This document shows positions 61,314 to 64,000 of a stretch of 64,000 bases of DNA, piece by piece. The notes under the pieces were generated by a model. It had not been told where the DNA came from. It saw only the letters and a list, made by a program, of their open reading frames with translations, and did not search any database. Position 1 is the stretch's first letter. The number at the start of each line of letters is the position of its first letter. Made by a program: the position numbers and the translations under genes. Source of the stretch: Morella rubra (lineage: Eukaryota > Streptophyta > Magnoliopsida > Fagales > Myricaceae); contig CM025850.1 of assembly GCA_003952965.2 (NCBI GenBank), forward strand, positions 12,564,663-12,628,662. Reading direction: 5' to 3'.

Positions 61314-61437
61314 GCTGCCAATTTCATCATCAGTTAATTATTTAAACTATTCGAATCGCGCCATTCTTTCTTGTTCCTGTATTTTTCCTATTAAAAGGCA
61401 TGTCAATCCTTTTAAGTGGGGCTTTGTTCCTCTGCAG

Positions 61438-62765
61438 GCCACCCTTGGGTTCAGGTTGATGGTGTTGCTCCTGATAAGCCTCTTGATTCTGCTGTTCTTA
61501 GTCGGTTGAAGCAATTCTCTGCCATGAACAAGTTCAAGAAAATGGCCATCAGAGTCAGTAGTTCTTTCAACTCTAAAATTAAGAGATAGTGCATGTCAGA
61601 CATGTCAATTTTGGAATATTATTCCATTTAAACTGCCCAAATAGGTGCTGTTCACCCTAATATCTTGCAGGACAAAAGACATTAATATATTTCTCCATGA
61701 TGGGGTCACTAGTTGTCATGTAATTATCCATGGTGCAAAAGTCCCAAAATATGTCTGCTAAATGTCTCTCTCTCCCCTATGAGCGAAACATCTTGGTTTG
61801 CATCAGTAGATCATAAATGAGAAACAACTTTGCAAAGATGTTGGTGGCTGTTTTTGAATGTCATTACATCTGAAGATTTGTTCTGGTGATCTTTTCAATG
61901 TTATCAGTTATCTCTTTGTAAGGTATGACTTGTGATATCCGTTTTTTCTGTAGGTCATTGCCGAGAGCCTGTCTGAAGAGGAAATTGGAGGTCTGAAAGA
62001 AATGTTCAAGATGATAGACACTGATAATAGTGGATGTATCACGCTTGAGGAACTGAAAAATGGATTGGAAAGAGCAGGATGTATTCTAAAGGATTCTGAA
62101 ATCAGTGGATTGATGCAAGCGGTAAGTGCTAGTTTGATATGCACAGATAGATATATATGTGCATGTTGCATCTGATCCATATTAACACCAAGCCTATTCA
62201 TTTGTACGTATAACTACACGCGACGCTTCTTTGTTGTTTCCTTAGTTCACTGAAGTTGTCAGTGGTACTAGTATCATATGTTCTATTTTGATCGACCAAA
62301 CTGACCTGTTCTTAGATATTGTCAGGCAGATATTGACAACAGTGGTACAATAGACTACGGCGAGTTCATAGCAGCAATGCTCCATCTAAACCAGGTCCAG
62401 AGGGAGGATCATTTGTTTGCAGCCTTCTCATACTTCGACAAAGATGGCAGTGGATACATCACTCCAGATGAACTCCAACAGGCTTGTGAACAATTTGGCT
62501 TAGAGGATGTTCACCTCGAAGACATAATGCGTGAAGTTGACCAGGATAATGTAAAATAGTTCATCTACCAATTGCCTGTTCTGTTCTACCTTTGTTCTCC
62601 TCTTCTCCCCTGCTCCTCTTCCCCCTTGAAATTCTTTTGGTCACAAAGATATTTGGAGTGATTTCCTTTTTTCATTCTTTACAGGATGGTCGCATTGATT
62701 ATGGTGAGTTTGTGGCTATGATGCAAGACACTGTTTTGGAAAGAAGGGTTTGCAAAGGACCATAA
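61438..62765 (+). pseudogene. Truncated CPK copy: exons 4-7 only (autoinhibitory junction and four EF-hands)
   Basis: Duplicated exons at 61438-61553, 61954-62121, 62326-62550 and 62685-62765 match CPK exons 4-7, with splice sites intact and no stops. The visible coding change is one Thr-to-Ser substitution (ACG to AGC) near the start of exon 5 (AETLSEEE becomes AESLSEEE). The exons for the N-terminus and kinase domain are missing, because the duplication began in intron 3 of the parent. Exon 4 enters mid-codon and there is no promoter of its own. If transcribed it could give only a calmodulin-like EF-hand fragment. Best treated as a truncated pseudogene. Confidence 0.9.
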
Positions 62766-63607
62766 GCATCTGTAAGTATCAATGCCTAATCTCAGAATGA
62801 TAAGCCAACAACGGAACAGTGGTGGATATTTCTTTTCTACCTTGTATTTGCTCTTTCATAGCTCAACAGAATCTGACCTGCATTTTGTCGTAACGATCAA
62901 CTGCACTTCAAAGCTGGAGAGAGTGAGCCTTTTGTTCTGTTTTAGTGTTTTCTTCTTGTATTCCCCTCCAGGTGTCTGTGGACTACATCATGTGGAAATA
63001 GGGGAAACTTCAATGTTGTTTGTTCAATTTTAGAACCTTTTCATTACTTACATATCTTATTGGCTATTGTGCCATTTTCTTTTGTATTACTAATGGACCT
63101 GAGGGACCTCACAGATTATGCAAGAAGTGAATGTAGAAAATGTTGAATTGCTCCACCTTTCTGGGGCTAGACATTTCCCTCCTCTTTATTCATTCCCCTC
63201 TTGGACACCGTTGTACCTGTTGCCTGAAACCAATTTGAAAGGTTTTACTACCACACTTTATAGCAAAAGCAACGTTAAATTTCACGGGAAGAAGATAATA
63301 TATATTGTTTTGCTTCGTTTATCATATATGAAGGGTGTTATCGAAAATGTACTCGCCAGACATGGTCAATGTTTAAAACGTTAAGCTTTAGTGCATGGGT
63401 TGCATTGACATTCATCAACACAAAATGCACATAATCTGGAATTAAAGTCAATACGACAAATCTCTTACATAATTACCCTAAATATTTTCTCTCTAAATTT
63501 TGTCAGCTTTGAAGGACAATGGTCACTAAAAATTCATTGAACAACTACGATAACTAGCTAGCGACGAATGTGGTGCAAATGTTCATCACTTCCATTTTTG
63601 TGTCTTC
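62766..63607 (+). other. Spacer of the duplicated copy
   Basis: Equivalent to 41733-42565 with a few indels. Holds the same two chance ORFs (62782-63033 and 63118-63384). Confidence 0.6.
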
Positions 63608-64000
63608 GTGATCAAAGACAAGAACGGGACCAAAAGGGACATGAGAAGAGATCAAATAACACTCTTTAAAATGAAACCCCGTCTCGCTTATATATCTTCA
63701 TGGACTTCTGATCTTCCCAATGCCAATCCATGCATCTTTTTTTTTTGGTATTTCTCTACCAGTGTCATCAGTGTGAACCTCACCAACTCTGGCTTACAAG
63801 GTATGCTTTATAGATTTTCCTTTGCATCTTTTCCGAATCTAGCATATGTTGAACTCTCAATAAACGCTTTATTTGGGAGGATTCCACCTTAAATTAGCTA
63901 TCTTTCCAAACTCATCCATCTTGACTTGTCCACTAACCAGTTGTCAGGCAATATCCCACCAAAAATTGGCCTCCTCAGTAGTCTTGAGGTCCTCTACCTT
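63608..64000 (+). pseudogene. RLK-A' : 5' part of the duplicated RLK-A pseudogene (cut by window end)
   Basis: Same degraded LRR N-cap and first LRRs as RLK-A. Here the frame stays open across the T-run near 63740 (net 8 bases more than RLK-A), so the N-cap joins the LRRs without a shift. The TAA before ISYLSKL (63890-63892) is shared with RLK-A. LRR coding similarity continues to the last base of the window. Whether the 3' part has the same deletions cannot be seen. Confidence 0.88.

Larger units (their letters stand above)
61314..64000 (+). repeat. Right copy of the 21-kb tandem duplication (runs off the window)
   Basis: Matches 40281-42967 nearly base for base. The left breakpoint is sharp: GCTGCCAAT is shared and the preceding bases differ, apart from a weak TAGTACA similarity. 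Confidence 0.95.

Overview
The window is nuclear DNA from a flowering plant, almost certainly a eudicot. It is AT-rich between genes. Its genes have many GT-AG introns, and every recognisable protein is a plant family: CDC20, a type I MADS-box factor, a myosin-binding protein, an F-box/JmjC protein, DONSON, VQ proteins, a calcium-dependent protein kinase (CPK) and MIK2-type LRR receptor kinases. I cannot name the species. The F-box/JmjC gene beside the myosin-binding-protein gene recalls the Arabidopsis pair At5g06550/At5g06560 (from memory, unchecked).

The left half (1-25.5 kb) is gene-rich and mostly intact. CDC20 (1688-3719, minus, 5 exons) is divergent from a single-exon MADS gene (4674-5156). 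About 3 kb holding two foldback elements follows. Then come a myosin-binding-protein gene (9424-12216) and a JMJ22-like gene (13834-16223), both on plus, and a 14-exon DONSON gene (16887-24516, minus) convergent with the JmjC gene. Two cell-cycle promoter signals fit their genes: paired MSA elements upstream of CDC20 and an E2F site upstream of DONSON.

The middle (25.5-37.5 kb) is repeat-rich. It carries two tandem VQ-motif genes on minus. The first has a complete 610-bp TRIM retrotransposon inserted at its stop codon. Tourist-like MITEs, a CACTA-like end and AT-rich dispersed repeats fill the rest.

The right part (37.5-64 kb) starts with an intact 7-exon CPK1/2-like kinase gene (37569-41732). 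Two decayed tandem LRR receptor-kinase genes follow. RLK-A (42.6-44.8 kb) has lost its transmembrane segment and kinase N-lobe. RLK-B (47.3-59.95 kb) is broken by three retroelement sequences: a Ty1/copia fragment, a 6.5-kb gag-only SIRE-like element and a 1.6-kb solo LTR. At 61314 the sequence that began at 40281 starts again and runs to the window end, so a 21,033-bp block (CPK 3' half, RLK-A, RLK-B) is tandemly duplicated. The second copy begins with CPK exons 4-7 and no kinase exons, then a second RLK-A.

I found no tRNA or rRNA gene, no CRISPR array and no sign of a novel enzymatic system. The most informative content is the datable history of duplication and insertion in the receptor-kinase cluster. 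Exon boundaries were inferred by eye from splice consensus, reading phase and family similarity, without transcript data.
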